Shown here piece after piece: positions 26,176-34,842 of a DNA stretch of 64,000 bases. This stretch comes from Saccharopolyspora phatthalungensis (GTDB taxonomy: Bacteria > Actinomycetota > Actinomycetes > Mycobacteriales > Pseudonocardiaceae). The stretch spans positions 4,199,501-4,263,500 of the forward strand of contig NZ_JACHIW010000001.1 in the NCBI RefSeq assembly GCF_014203395.1. The letters run 5' to 3'. A program made the position numbers and the translations under genes. How positions within the stretch are numbered: the stretch's first letter is position 1; every line of letters begins with the position of its first letter. The notes under the pieces were generated by a model. It was not told the origin of the DNA. It saw nothing but the letters and a program-made list of their open reading frames with translations, and ran no database searches.

Positions 26176-27156
26176 TCACTTGGGCGGGTTGTGGGCGGCG
26201 AGGTGCAGGAGGGTGTCGGCGACGTTGGCATCCGTGATCAGCGTGGTGACGATGCCGGAGCGCAGGACCGCGTCGACCGCTCGTGCTTTGGGCATCGTGT
26301 AGCCCAGGGCGATTATTTCCGGCACTCGGCGCAACTGGGCGTGGGGGATCGCCAGGACGTGTTGCGCCAGGCCCGTCGACAGGACGTTGCCGTCCGCGTC
26401 GAACAGGCGGGCCGCGATCTCCGCCGCGACTCCCCGTTGGCCGATCGAGTCCCGTTCGCTCGGCGGCAGGGCGTCGTAGACCGTCGACTCGCCCGGTAAC
26501 CAGGCGCCGATGCTCACCACCGCTTTGGTCAGGTGCTGGAACTGCTCGAAGGTCTCCGCGATCCCGGGCTGCTTGCGCAAGATGTCGTTCGTGCGACGAT
26601 CAGGTAACACGAGCGGCCCGTAGATCGGATAGGCGTCGCCGCCGGCGACCGCGGCTACCCGGCCCACCGTCTCCACCGATCGGTCGCGCATATCCATGCC
26701 CGCTTGTACACCGCATAACTGCACGATCGGGCACTTCGGGAGCGATCGGATGGACTCGGTCATAGCGTTTACCGAACGCGCCCAGGCCAGGCCGATGACG
26801 TCGTCCGGCGTGGCGATCTCGGACAGCAGGTCCGCCGCCAGGGCGCCGATCCGTCTGCGCAGCTCAGACCGATCCGCCCTGGTCTCCGCTCTGTTGAGCA
26901 CCAGCGCGCGGCGCAGCCCGTAGGCGGTGCGTACCTCATCGGACAGCGAGAGATCCACCGGCACCGGCAGGTCGAATTCGATTCTGACCAGGCCGGTGTC
27001 GTGCGCCGCGGTGAGGATTCGCGCCACCTTGAACCGGCTGATCCCGAACTCCTTCGCGATCTCCAGCTTGGAACGTCCCTGGATGTAGAACCGGTGTGCG
27101 ATCAGTGCCGCGGTGATGGTTCCGGTCAGGCGGGACCGCTGCCCTTGATTGCTCAT
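26176..27156 (-). CDS. SorC-type sugar-binding transcriptional regulator
   Basis: A 326-residue protein. Residues about 12-60 are a helix-turn-helix (RSKLEIAKEFGISRFKVARI), and residues 65-326 are the sugar-phosphate-binding domain of SorC/DeoR-type regulators (DVIGLAWARSVNAMTESI, VVSIGAWLPGESTVYD). ATG 27156 is chosen because it starts just before the HTH; the frame upstream is not similar to the family. The gene is divergent from the polyol operon, and an identical palindrome lies over its own start and before the operon, so it likely controls both in response to a polyol phosphate or pentitol. Confidence 0.9.
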   Translation of the reverse strand: MSNQGQRSRLTGTITAALIAHRFYIQGRSKLEIAKEFGISRFKVARILTAAHDTGLVRIEFDLPVPVDLSLSDEVRTAYGLRRALVLNRAETRADRSELRRRIGALAADLLSEIATPDDVIGLAWARSVNAMTESIRSLPKCPIVQLCGVQAGMDMRDRSVETVGRVAAVAGGDAYPIYGPLVLPDRRTNDILRKQPGIAETFEQFQHLTKAVVSIGAWLPGESTVYDALPPSERDSIGQRGVAAEIAARLFDADGNVLSTGLAQHVLAIPHAQLRRVPEIIALGYTMPKARAVDAVLRSGIVTTLITDANVADTLLHLAAHNPPK

Positions 27157-27163
27157 CTGAGCA
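27151..27163. promoter_or_regulatory. SorC-type operator, copy 1
   Basis: GCTCATCTGAGCA contains the palindrome GCTCA-TC-TGAGC. It spans the start codon of the regulator gene, so binding would block the regulator's own expression. The identical 13 bases recur 103 bases away at 27254-27266. Confidence 0.7.
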
Positions 27164-27253
27164 CGATAGCTCGAAATACGGCCGAAAGGTTGACGTAACC
27201 GGGCACCACGACTTTCAATGCTCGGCAGTTGCGAGCTAGAGCAACGGCACAAC

Positions 27254-27266
27254 GCTCATCTGAGCA
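27254..27266. promoter_or_regulatory. SorC-type operator, copy 2
   Basis: The second identical GCTCATCTGAGCA, 18 bases before the polyol dehydrogenase start. The centres of the two copies are 103 bases apart, close to ten helical turns, which would allow a repression loop by one oligomeric SorC protein. Confidence 0.7.
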
Positions 27267-27283
27267 GAACGGAATGGGATGTC

Positions 27284-28285
27284 ATGCGCGCCGCGATCAT
27301 CGATCAGCCTGGTTCGATCAGGGTGGGCGACGTGCCGGATCCGAAACCGGGCGAAGGCCAACTGGTGATCAAGGTCGGTGCTTGCGGCATCTGCGGCACC
27401 GACCTGCACATCGCCGACGGCCATTTCCCGCCGACGCCGTATCCGATCGTGCCTGGCCACGAGTTCGCCGGCGAGGTCGTTGAGATCGGCGCGGAGGTAC
27501 CGGGGGACTGGAAGATCGGTGACCGGGTCGCGGTGGATCCGTCGTTGTTCTGCGGCTACTGCACGCCCTGCCGATCGGGTCACGGCAACCTGTGCGTGAA
27601 CTGGAACGCCACCGGCGACACTGTGGACGGCGCGTTCGCCGAGTACGTCGCCGTACCGGCGGCCACCTGCTACCGGATGCCTGACACGATGACCTGGCAG
27701 GAAGGCGCGCTGGTCGAGCCCGTGTCGTGCGCGGTGCACGGCGTCCGGCAGATCGGCGTCGAAGCGGGCGAGCGGTTCCTCATTGTGGGCGCGGGAACAA
27801 TGGGGCTGCTGATGCAGCAGTTGCTCCAGCGAGCGGGCGCGCACGTCACGGTGGTCGACCGCAACGAGGCGCGGCTGGATCGGGCGACCAAGCTTGGCGC
27901 GGTGGCGGTGTCCACTGATGCCGCCGAACTCGGCGAGCGGTTCGACGCCGCGGTCGACTGCACCGGTGCCGCCCCCGCCATCGAGGCGGCCTTCGACTCG
28001 CTGCGCCGCGGCGGCCGGTTGCTGGTGTTCGGCGTCGCCCCGGCCGAGGCCCGGATTTCGCTGTCGCCGTTCCGGATCTACAACGACGAGATCACCATCG
28101 TCGGCTCGATGGCCGTGTTGCACAGCTACGGCGCGGCGCTGAATCTGGTGGCTTCCGGTGCGATCGACACTTCGGCGCTGCTCACCGACACGTTGCCGCT
28201 GGAGGACTTCCCGAAGGCACTGGATCTCATGCGCAGTGGTGCCGGGCTGAAGGTTCAGGTGCTACCGGGAGGCGTTGATGCGTAA
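27284..28285 (+). CDS. Zinc-dependent polyol (alcohol) dehydrogenase
   Basis: A 333-residue medium-chain dehydrogenase. It oxidises a secondary alcohol of a sugar alcohol with NAD. Catalytic-zinc ligands lie in CGICGTDLH and PGHEF, the structural zinc site in CGYCTPCRSGHGNLC with four Cys, and the NAD-binding Rossmann motif is VGAGTMGLLMQ. It heads an operon with a sugar-alcohol ABC importer, so its substrate is probably the imported polyol (sorbitol, mannitol or a pentitol). Its 3' end overlaps the binding-protein gene by eight bases. Confidence 0.92.
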   Translation: MRAAIIDQPGSIRVGDVPDPKPGEGQLVIKVGACGICGTDLHIADGHFPPTPYPIVPGHEFAGEVVEIGAEVPGDWKIGDRVAVDPSLFCGYCTPCRSGHGNLCVNWNATGDTVDGAFAEYVAVPAATCYRMPDTMTWQEGALVEPVSCAVHGVRQIGVEAGERFLIVGAGTMGLLMQQLLQRAGAHVTVVDRNEARLDRATKLGAVAVSTDAAELGERFDAAVDCTGAAPAIEAAFDSLRRGGRLLVFGVAPAEARISLSPFRIYNDEITIVGSMAVLHSYGAALNLVASGAIDTSALLTDTLPLEDFPKALDLMRSGAGLKVQVLPGGVDA

Positions 28286-29621
28286 GCTTTGGAAACTGGC
28301 GGTGCTCGCGGTAGCGGCGCTCATGCTCACCGGCTGCGCGGGCGCCGGGTCGCTCGGCTCGGGTGGGCGCACGCTGGTCATCGCGATCGTGTCGAACCCG
28401 CAGATGGAGGACGCGATCGCGCTGTCGAACCAGTTCGAGCGGGATAACCCCGGCATCAAGCTGAAGTTCGTGCAGCTGCCCGAGAACCAGGCCCGCGCCA
28501 AGATCACCGCTTCGACCGCCACCGAGGGCGGCGAGTTCGACGTGGTGATGATCAGCAACTACGAAACCCCGCAGTGGGCGGCAAACGGCTGGCTGGAGAA
28601 CCTGCAGCCGTACATCGACAAGAGCCCGGGCTACGACCAGGCCGACTTCATCCCGAGCATCCGGGACTCGCTGTCCTACCAGGGATCGATGTACGCGGTT
28701 CCGTTCTACGGCGAGTCGTCCTTCCTGGCCTACCGCAAGGACCTGTTCCAGCAGGCCGGCCTGACCATGCCGGAACACCCGACCTGGCAGCAGATCGCGG
28801 ACTTCGCCGCACGCCTCGACAACCGTGCGGCCGGCATGTCCGGCATCTGCCTGCGCGGCAAGCCGGGCTGGGGCGAGAGCCTGGCGCCGTTCAACACGGT
28901 CGCCAACACCTTCGGCGCCCGCTGGTTCGACGAGAAGTGGAACCCGCAGCTGACCTCGCCGGAGTTCCGGGCCGCCGCGGAGTTCTACGTCAACCTGGTG
29001 CGCCAGCACGGCGAGGTCGGCGCGTCCAGCGCGGGCTTCTCCGAATGCGGTACGCGCTACGCCCAGGGCCAGGCGGCGATGTGGTACGACGCCACGGTCA
29101 TGGCCGGGACCAATGAGGACCCGGAGAGCAGCAAGATCGTCGGCAACTCCGGCTACGTCGCGGCCCCGGTCGAGCGCACCCCCAGCAGCGGCTGGCTCTA
29201 CACTTGGTCGCTGGCCATGCCGAAGGTCGCCAAGGACAAGGACGCCGCCTGGCGGTTCATGCGCTGGATGACCGACAAGGAGTTCGTGCGCAACGTCGGG
29301 CAGACCTTCGGCTGGAACGCGGTACCGCCCGGATGCCGGCTGTCGACGTACCAGATCCCGGAATACCAGCAGGCCGCGAAGGCATACGCAGCGCCCACGT
29401 TGGACGGTATTGACCAAGCTCAGCAGCGCAACAATATGCTGCGGCCGGTGCCCTACCCGGGAATCCAGTTCGTCGGCATCCCCGAATTCCAGGACCTCGG
29501 CACGCGGGTGAGCCAGCAGCTCTCCGCCGCCATCGCGGGGCAGATCACCGTTGATCAGGCACTCCAGCAGTCGCAGGAGTACGCCGAATCGGTTGGCGCG
29601 GCATACCGGGAGACCCGATGA
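28278..29621 (+). CDS. Sugar-alcohol ABC transporter, substrate-binding lipoprotein
   Basis: A 447-residue family 1 solute-binding protein with a lipoprotein signal (lipobox LTGC, Cys20). Sequence such as EGGEFDVVMISNYETPQWAA, YAVPFYGESSFLAYRKDLF and the C-terminal QAQQRNNMLRPVPYPGIQF is typical of sorbitol/mannitol-binding proteins of the SmoE type. ATG 28278 follows GGGAGGCG and overlaps the dehydrogenase end. It captures the polyol outside the membrane and passes it to the two permeases encoded next. Confidence 0.9.
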   Translation: MRKLWKLAVLAVAALMLTGCAGAGSLGSGGRTLVIAIVSNPQMEDAIALSNQFERDNPGIKLKFVQLPENQARAKITASTATEGGEFDVVMISNYETPQWAANGWLENLQPYIDKSPGYDQADFIPSIRDSLSYQGSMYAVPFYGESSFLAYRKDLFQQAGLTMPEHPTWQQIADFAARLDNRAAGMSGICLRGKPGWGESLAPFNTVANTFGARWFDEKWNPQLTSPEFRAAAEFYVNLVRQHGEVGASSAGFSECGTRYAQGQAAMWYDATVMAGTNEDPESSKIVGNSGYVAAPVERTPSSGWLYTWSLAMPKVAKDKDAAWRFMRWMTDKEFVRNVGQTFGWNAVPPGCRLSTYQIPEYQQAAKAYAAPTLDGIDQAQQRNNMLRPVPYPGIQFVGIPEFQDLGTRVSQQLSAAIAGQITVDQALQQSQEYAESVGAAYRETR

Positions 29622-30547
29622 CCCAGACAATGACGAGACCCGCGCCGCTGGGCGATCGGGTGCGCAAGCCGGAGGGCAAGTGGTCCGGCACGGCATGGCT
29701 GCGCCGGGCGCCGCTGCTGCCCGCGCTGCTGTTCACCATCGTGGTCACGCAGATCCCGTTCCTGCTGACCGTGTTCTACTCGTTCCAGTCCTGGAACCTG
29801 GTGCGTCCCGGCTCGCGTCACTTCGTCGGGCTGCGCAACTACCTGGATGTCTTCGCCGACAGCCAGTTCCGTGGCGCGATGCTCAACACCGTGCTGCTGA
29901 CCGTGGTGTGCGTGCTCGTGGCGATGCTGCTCGGACTCGGCCTGGCGCTGTTGCTGGACCGGAAGTTCCTCGGCCGCGGCGTGGTCCGCACACTGCTCAT
30001 CACGCCGTTCCTGATCCTGCCGGCGGCCGGCGCGTTGCTGTGGAAGACGACGATGTTCGACCCGACCTACGGCCTGCTGAACTTCGTCCTCGGCGCCGAC
30101 ACCGACTGGTTGTCGGAGTACCCGCTGGCCTCGGTCATGGCGCAGATCGTCTGGCAGTGGACGCCGTTCATGATGCTGCTCATCCTCGCGGGCCTGCAGG
30201 CGCAGTCCAAGGAAGTGCTGGAAGCCGCCGCGGTCGACGGCGCGGGCCGGTGGCGCACCTTCGCCTCGATCACCCTGCCGCAGCTGGGCCGGTACCTGCA
30301 GTTGGCGATCCTGCTGGGCGCGATCTACATCGTCAACAGCTTCGACGCCATTTTCCTGATGACGCAGGGCGGCCCGGGCACCGCCAGCACCAACCTGCCC
30401 TACTACATCTATCAGCGGGCCTTCGAGGGCTTTGACGTCGGCCAGTCCGCGGCGATGGGCGTCATCGTCGTCATCCTGACCCTGATCGTGGCGACCTTCG
30501 CGCTGCGGCTGATGTTCCGGACCTTCGGCTTGAGTGAGGTGCGATGA
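29618..30547 (+). CDS. Sugar-alcohol ABC transporter permease (MalF-like)
   Basis: A 309-residue permease with six predicted membrane segments and an EAA loop (EAAAVDGAGRWRTFASITLP). A basic cytoplasmic N-terminus of about 35 residues precedes the first helix. It overlaps the binding-protein gene by four bases and the next permease gene by four, so all three are coupled. It matches the SmoF type of CUT1 permeases. Confidence 0.92.
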   Translation: MTQTMTRPAPLGDRVRKPEGKWSGTAWLRRAPLLPALLFTIVVTQIPFLLTVFYSFQSWNLVRPGSRHFVGLRNYLDVFADSQFRGAMLNTVLLTVVCVLVAMLLGLGLALLLDRKFLGRGVVRTLLITPFLILPAAGALLWKTTMFDPTYGLLNFVLGADTDWLSEYPLASVMAQIVWQWTPFMMLLILAGLQAQSKEVLEAAAVDGAGRWRTFASITLPQLGRYLQLAILLGAIYIVNSFDAIFLMTQGGPGTASTNLPYYIYQRAFEGFDVGQSAAMGVIVVILTLIVATFALRLMFRTFGLSEVR

Positions 30548-31368
30548 TGCGTACCGCAAATCCGGCCGGGCGGTGGGCGCTGACGGCGTTCACCTGGGTG
30601 GTCGCGATCCTGTTCGTCTTCCCGCTGCTGTGGATGGTGATCACGGCGTTCAAGCAGGAGGCCGATGCCTACACCGACCCGCCGCGCCTGGTGTTCACCC
30701 CGACGCTGGACCAGTTCGCCGGGGTCCTGGAACGCGGCTTCCTGCCGTACCTGGGCAACTCCGCGTTCGTCACGGTCGTGTCCACATTGCTGGTGCTGCT
30801 GATGGCCGTCCCGGCGGCCTACGCGCTGTCGATCGCGGCGGTTCCGGGCACCCGCGACGCCCTCGGATTCTTCTTGTCCACCAAGATGTTGCCGATCGTC
30901 GCGGCGATCATCCCGCTGTACGTGATCTCGCAGAACCTCAAACTGCTGGACAATGTCTGGGCGCTGGTCATCCTCTACACGGCGATGAACCTGCCGCTGG
31001 CGATCTGGATGATGCGATCGTTCTTCCTGGAAGTGCCCAAGGAGATGGTGGAGGCCGGACGGGTGGACGGCGCGCCGCTGCCGACGCTGCTGTTCAAGGT
31101 CATCCTGCCGGTGGTCGCCCCCGGTATCGCCGCCACCGCACTGATCTGCGTCATCTTCTCCTGGACGGAGTTCTTCTACGCGGTGAACCTGACCGCCGCG
31201 CAGGCGGGCACGGTGCCGGTGTTCCTGGTCGGTTTCATCACCAGCGAGGGCCTGTACTGGGCGCAGCTGTCCGCCGCGGCGCTGCTGGCCTCGCTCCCGG
31301 TCATGATCATCGGTTGGATCGCCCAGAACCACCTGGTGCGCGGCCTGTCGATGGGTGCCGTGAAGTAG
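30544..31368 (+). CDS. Sugar-alcohol ABC transporter permease (MalG-like)
   Basis: A 274-residue permease with six membrane segments and the EAA loop VEAGRVDGAPLPTLLFKVIL. It forms the channel with the preceding permease. The operon ends here without an ATPase gene; actinobacterial CUT1 importers commonly share a distant MsiK-type ATPase, which would be needed here. A strong terminator follows 62 bases later. Confidence 0.92.
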   Translation: MMRTANPAGRWALTAFTWVVAILFVFPLLWMVITAFKQEADAYTDPPRLVFTPTLDQFAGVLERGFLPYLGNSAFVTVVSTLLVLLMAVPAAYALSIAAVPGTRDALGFFLSTKMLPIVAAIIPLYVISQNLKLLDNVWALVILYTAMNLPLAIWMMRSFFLEVPKEMVEAGRVDGAPLPTLLFKVILPVVAPGIAATALICVIFSWTEFFYAVNLTAAQAGTVPVFLVGFITSEGLYWAQLSAAALLASLPVMIIGWIAQNHLVRGLSMGAVK

Positions 31369-31430
31369 TCGTCACCCGTCGACGCGCCCCTCGGCGGACC
31401 TCGCACGGTCCGCGGGCCGCCACCCCCGAA

Positions 31431-31469
31431 CCGGCCGGGGACCCCGCTACCTGCGGGGTCCCCGGCCGG
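31431..31469 (+). terminator. Strong terminator after the polyol operon
   Basis: CCGGCCGGGGACCCCGC (31431-31447) pairs perfectly over 17 bases with 31453-31469 around the loop TACCT, then CTTTGTG follows. It is the most stable hairpin in the window and fits a factor-independent actinobacterial terminator. Confidence 0.85.
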
Positions 31470-31897
31470 CTTTGTGGGCCGCCGCGGTTTCCGCTTTTGC
31501 CCCGGCCCTGGAATATTCCGATGTGTCGAGGGAAGTGCAGCCCACGATTTCTCGAATTGATTTCGGAAGCGTTTCGCGGGATTGGTAAAACTGTACCCAT
31601 TCGTAGGATTGAACTGCTCGAATCAATGGCGCTTGCCGGAATACCGCCGTTTTGCCGAAACAACACCATTGGGGCATGCACATTCGATCGGGGGAGCGGA
31701 TTTGATCTGGCCGGGTGACTTGTCTGCACCATGCGTTATAGTGGACTGGTCCGCCGAGGATAATTGGTGTTGGTTGGCTGAACTCTTCGAGTGAATTGCG
31801 TATCGAATTTGTGAAATCCACCCGGTCCGTGGTCGAGCGTCGATAGCATCCAGAATGCGTCCAACGCTAATCCGTCGGAAAAACTCTGGGGAGAGCC
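31470..31897. other. AT-richer intergenic stretch before the secretion cluster
   Basis: From about 31500 to 31890 the DNA is visibly less GC-rich than its surroundings, with runs such as TTCTCGAATTGATTTCGG and GGATAATTGGTGTTGG. Small frames exist on both strands but lack ribosome sites and family likeness, so none is called. It probably holds the promoter of the YbaB-like gene at 31898. A decayed insert is also possible. Confidence 0.4.
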
Positions 31898-32224
31898 GTG
31901 GAACCGCACCGAGTCGATTTCGAGGCGCTGCACCGAGCCGCTGACATTTTGGACCAGCGGGCCGAGGCCATTCGACGGGCACGGGCTGAGCACGAACGGC
32001 ACCGCTTCAGCGGGCGCTCCGGCTCGGGCCGGGTGGCCGCGACCTGCCTTGGCGACGGGACGGTGACCGAAATCGCGATCCAGGGCGGCGTCCTCAGCAG
32101 CATTTTTCCCGAAACGGTCGCGGCGGAGATCAAGGACGCCATCGGCAGTGCTCGGTCGCGGGCGTCCGAGGCCGCCGTGCGGCTGTGCCAGCGGGTGGCG
32201 CCGGAGTTCGCGGGTGGGCATTGA
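31898..32224 (+). CDS. YbaB/EbfC-like protein 1
   Basis: A 108-residue protein starting at GTG 31898, preceded by GGGGAGAG. An N-terminal helix (LHRAADILDQRAEAIRRA) is followed by strands GRVAATCLGDGTVTEIAI and a C-terminal helix, the fold of YbaB/EbfC nucleoid-associated proteins. In actinobacteria such proteins often sit beside WXG-type secretion genes, where they may act as adaptors or chaperones rather than on DNA. Its TGA shares a base with the next start codon. Confidence 0.7.
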   Translation: MEPHRVDFEALHRAADILDQRAEAIRRARAEHERHRFSGRSGSGRVAATCLGDGTVTEIAIQGGVLSSIFPETVAAEIKDAIGSARSRASEAAVRLCQRVAPEFAGGH

Positions 32225-32517
32225 TGGCCTCGATGAACGAACTCGAGAACTTGCTCGTGGAAATCCAGCGGCAGACCGCCGCCGCAAAGGCGGTCGGCCA
32301 GCGGCTGGCGGCCGAAACCGTGACGGAGGCCATCGGTGGCGACCTCGGCGCAGTGGTCGTCAACGGATACGGCGAGCTTGTCGACATCAGCCTGGAGCAC
32401 GACAAACTCCGCTACACCACGGAGAAAGCCCTCGGCCGCCAGGTACTCGAAGCCCTACGTCGGGCGGAGCGCCGCTCTGCGGCCCTACGGCAGCAGGCAT
32501 GGCAACCACGGAGGTGA
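32224..32517 (+). CDS. YbaB/EbfC-like protein 2
   Basis: A 97-residue protein, MASMNELENLLVEIQRQTAA, with strand pairs GDLGAVVVNGYGELVDISL and a C-terminal helix. It has the same fold as its upstream neighbour and is coupled to it by a TGATG overlap. A pair of different YbaB-like proteins could form a heterodimer. The role in secretion is inferred from context. Confidence 0.7.
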   Translation: MASMNELENLLVEIQRQTAAAKAVGQRLAAETVTEAIGGDLGAVVVNGYGELVDISLEHDKLRYTTEKALGRQVLEALRRAERRSAALRQQAWQPRR

Positions 32518-32520
32518 GCG

Positions 32521-32829
32521 GTGTCCGGATTCGACGTCATCATCGAAGCGTTACGAACGAACGTGGCTCTGCTGAAGGAAGCCGAAGAGCATTGGCGCGA
32601 CGCGCTCGACGTAGTCACCGCGAACCTGCTCGGTCCCGACGACTTCGGCCTGCTCGGCAAGCAAGACGGGATCGTGCTCGGTTGCAACGAGGCCGCGGCG
32701 AACCTGGAACTGGGGCTGGCGCAGGGGGCGGACAACCTCCGCAGCGCCGCCGAAGCCCTGCGTGCGGTCGCCGACGATCAGGAAAGCCGGGAACGGGAAA
32801 TCGTGGCCCAATTCAAACATCTCCAGTAG
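32521..32829 (+). CDS. ESX/WXG100-like small helical protein
   Basis: A 102-residue protein that is almost entirely helical, MSGFDVIIEALRTNVALLKE to AEALRAVADDQESREREIVA. Size, helical hairpin layout and position fit type VII secretion targets of the WXG100 or ESX-1-like class, although no exact W-x-G is present. It starts three bases after the previous stop. It likely dimerises with, or escorts, the next product. Confidence 0.65.
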   Translation: MSGFDVIIEALRTNVALLKEAEEHWRDALDVVTANLLGPDDFGLLGKQDGIVLGCNEAAANLELGLAQGADNLRSAAEALRAVADDQESREREIVAQFKHLQ

Positions 32830-32852
32830 CTCCCGCATCGGAGGAATTCAGC

Positions 32853-33509
32853 ATGACCCCCGAGAGCGTGCCGTTCCCGGAGGAACAGGCCGCCAAGATC
32901 ATCGAGTACGCCGAGAAGACCGGCCAGTACCTCATCGTTCGAATCGTCAACGAAGTTCGCCATTGGCTCGGCCATCCCGAGGCGGTGCTGGCCATTGCGG
33001 CCCGGTGGTCTCCTACGGCCAAGAAAGAACTGGTCAAAGCCGACGACACGATCGTCAATGCTCGCACCGCGATCGCGGGCAACTGGACCGGCACCGCTTC
33101 CGAGGCATATCTGGCCTACCTCGACCACGTGGCGAAGGTGATGGCGGACACCGCCGATCTCTTCGAGCGGTTCAGCAAGAAGTTGCTGGACATGCTTAAC
33201 CACGTCACGGAGGCGTACAAGATCGCTATCGCCCTGATGGGCAACACGGCGGCCGAGATCATCAGCGTGACCGGTGGGGTGTGGGGCACCATCGGTGAAT
33301 CGATCTTCGGCGTGGCCGACAAGGTCCTCCAGGCGCTCGCGAACTTCGTCCGGCAGCTGACTTCGACGACCGAGCGGGTCGCCCAGGTAATGGCCGATTT
33401 CAAGCGGACCGGATTGGAGATCGCGCAGGTCGCGGCTGATCTGACGATCCCGGAACCGCTGCCCGCCGCCGCCGCGGACTCCAGCGACTGGAAGGTCAGG
33501 CCGAAATGA
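32853..33509 (+). CDS. WXG-type secreted helical protein
   Basis: A 218-residue protein. NWTGTASEAY supplies the W-x-G turn between two long helices (residues about 50-75 and 80-120), followed by further helices with WGTIGESIFGVADKVLQALA and a Pro/Ala-rich tail. GGAGG stands upstream of ATG 32853. It resembles long WXG100/PPE-like type VII substrates. No toxin domain is visible at the C-terminus. Its stop overlaps the lipoprotein start as ATGA. Confidence 0.65.
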   Translation: MTPESVPFPEEQAAKIIEYAEKTGQYLIVRIVNEVRHWLGHPEAVLAIAARWSPTAKKELVKADDTIVNARTAIAGNWTGTASEAYLAYLDHVAKVMADTADLFERFSKKLLDMLNHVTEAYKIAIALMGNTAAEIISVTGGVWGTIGESIFGVADKVLQALANFVRQLTSTTERVAQVMADFKRTGLEIAQVAADLTIPEPLPAAAADSSDWKVRPK

Positions 33510-34096
33510 AGATCTCGACCTCGCTGCGGCGGGTTGTGGTGCTGGCGTCGTTGGGTCTGCTCGCGGCCGGATGCGCCGGTAACCCCAATCTGGATCCGGC
33601 CCATGACCGGTACAAGGCGCTGCCGCGGATCTGTGATCTGGTCTCCCCGGCGACGGCGAGTCGGGTGATCGGAACGTCTTTGCAGACCGACGCCCTTTCG
33701 GTCGAAACCACGGGTTATTGCGCGTGGACGTACCGGGATCTGGGGTCCGAAGGCGCGCACGCGATGGAACGGAGACTGTCCCTGCACGTCAGCCTGCATC
33801 GCAGCAGTGATACGAGATCCGGATCCGATGGGGCGTTGGAGGAGCTGGACCGGCTCAGCGAAGATTCGCCCAATCACTTCGAGCGCGTGCTGGGCTTCGG
33901 GGAGTACGCGGTGCGCAGCATCACGCCAGGAGGCGTCGATTACATCATCGTCGTCGGCAACCTGAACCTGAAGGTGGGTTATTCCGGACGGGATGTGGAC
34001 TCGGCGGGTCGCATGGCGCCGATGCCACGCGAACAAGCCGCCGAACAGGCCGAGGTCCTCGCCCGCGAAGTAGCGGCGAATACCGCAAGAACCTGA
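33506..34096 (+). CDS. DUF3558 family lipoprotein
   Basis: A 196-residue protein with a lipoprotein signal (lipobox LAAGC, Cys23). The mature part starts near RICDLVSPATASRVIG and contains YCAWTY, both typical of DUF3558. These lipoproteins are common in Pseudonocardiaceae next to WXG-type genes and are held on the outer face of the membrane; the function is unknown. It is the last gene of the five-gene cluster. Confidence 0.85.
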   Translation: MKISTSLRRVVVLASLGLLAAGCAGNPNLDPAHDRYKALPRICDLVSPATASRVIGTSLQTDALSVETTGYCAWTYRDLGSEGAHAMERRLSLHVSLHRSSDTRSGSDGALEELDRLSEDSPNHFERVLGFGEYAVRSITPGGVDYIIVVGNLNLKVGYSGRDVDSAGRMAPMPREQAAEQAEVLAREVAANTART

Positions 34097-34260
34097 CCGC
34101 ACGGTGTCTCGCCTAGATAGTCGCCCGCGCCGACGGCCGCGGTGCCTGCCACGCCGCATCAACGGGCACGGCCGTTTACTGACGCACCAGCAATAGCTTT
34201 CCGCCACTGGCGATATTCGGTGCCCCGTGCGGCTCAAAGTGGTCGTGGCGACCGGAAACT

Positions 34261-34276
34261 GAGGACGAAGGTCCTG
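34261..34276. promoter_or_regulatory. Candidate DevR/DosR box
   Basis: GAGGACGAAGGTCCTG holds AGGAC-GAAG-GTCCT, a palindrome with the GGAC-N4-GTCC core of DevR/DosR-type boxes. It is about 100 bases before the FHA gene that leads the devR gene. Autoregulation of DevR from such a box is known in mycobacteria; here it is inferred from the pattern. Confidence 0.5.
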
Positions 34277-34374
34277 GCCACCGGCTGCCGGCTTTAGGCA
34301 TGCTAGCTCTAGCCGCTGCACCCAGATCGCGCAGCCCGCAGTGGTGTTTTCGCCTGTTGGCAAGGAGAACGATG

Positions 34375-34800
34375 ATGAATCAGACTCGGATCGACGCGTC
34401 CGCACCGAGCGAAATCGAGTGGTTGGATGGGGCGACCCGGCCGTGGCTGGCGCCCGTCGAGGCGCCGCAGCCGGTCCCGGCACCGCGTGGACCCGAGGAA
34501 TCGAGCGGGCGCGCCCGGCTCGTGATCAACCGGGGGCCCGACGCGGGCACCGGATTCGCGATCAGTACCCCGCGCACCACGATCGGGCGCAGTCGCGAAT
34601 GCGACATCGTCGTCGACGACACGACCGTCTCGCGCGAGCACGCCGAGCTGCGTCGACGGGAAGGCCGCTACGTCCTCGTCGACGGCGGCTCGCTCAACGG
34701 CACCTATCTGAACCGGTTACCGGTGGAGTCCGCCGAGCTCAACGATGGCGACGAGATCTGGGTCGGCAAGGTCCGCTTCACCTTCCGCACCGACGGCTGA
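34375..34800 (+). CDS. FHA-domain protein
   Basis: A 141-residue protein. Residues about 50-140 form a forkhead-associated domain: TTIGRSRECDIVVDD, the phosphothreonine-contact SREH, and GSLNGTYLN. FHA domains bind phosphothreonine peptides from Ser/Thr kinases; it is similar in plan to GarA but without the N-terminal ETT motif. ATG 34375 lies seven bases after GGAG; ATG 34372 is just upstream. It precedes devR by 42 bases and may link kinase signalling to it. Confidence 0.85.
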   Translation: MNQTRIDASAPSEIEWLDGATRPWLAPVEAPQPVPAPRGPEESSGRARLVINRGPDAGTGFAISTPRTTIGRSRECDIVVDDTTVSREHAELRRREGRYVLVDGGSLNGTYLNRLPVESAELNDGDEIWVGKVRFTFRTDG

Positions 34801-34842
34801 GGTCGACTCGAAGTGTTGAGCAGCGACTCGTAACCTGGATTC

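Noticed and set aside
31447..31821. 124-codon minus-strand frame and a 70-codon plus-strand frame in the AT-richer island
   Set aside because: The minus frame runs through the strong terminator; both lack ribosome sites and any known domain.
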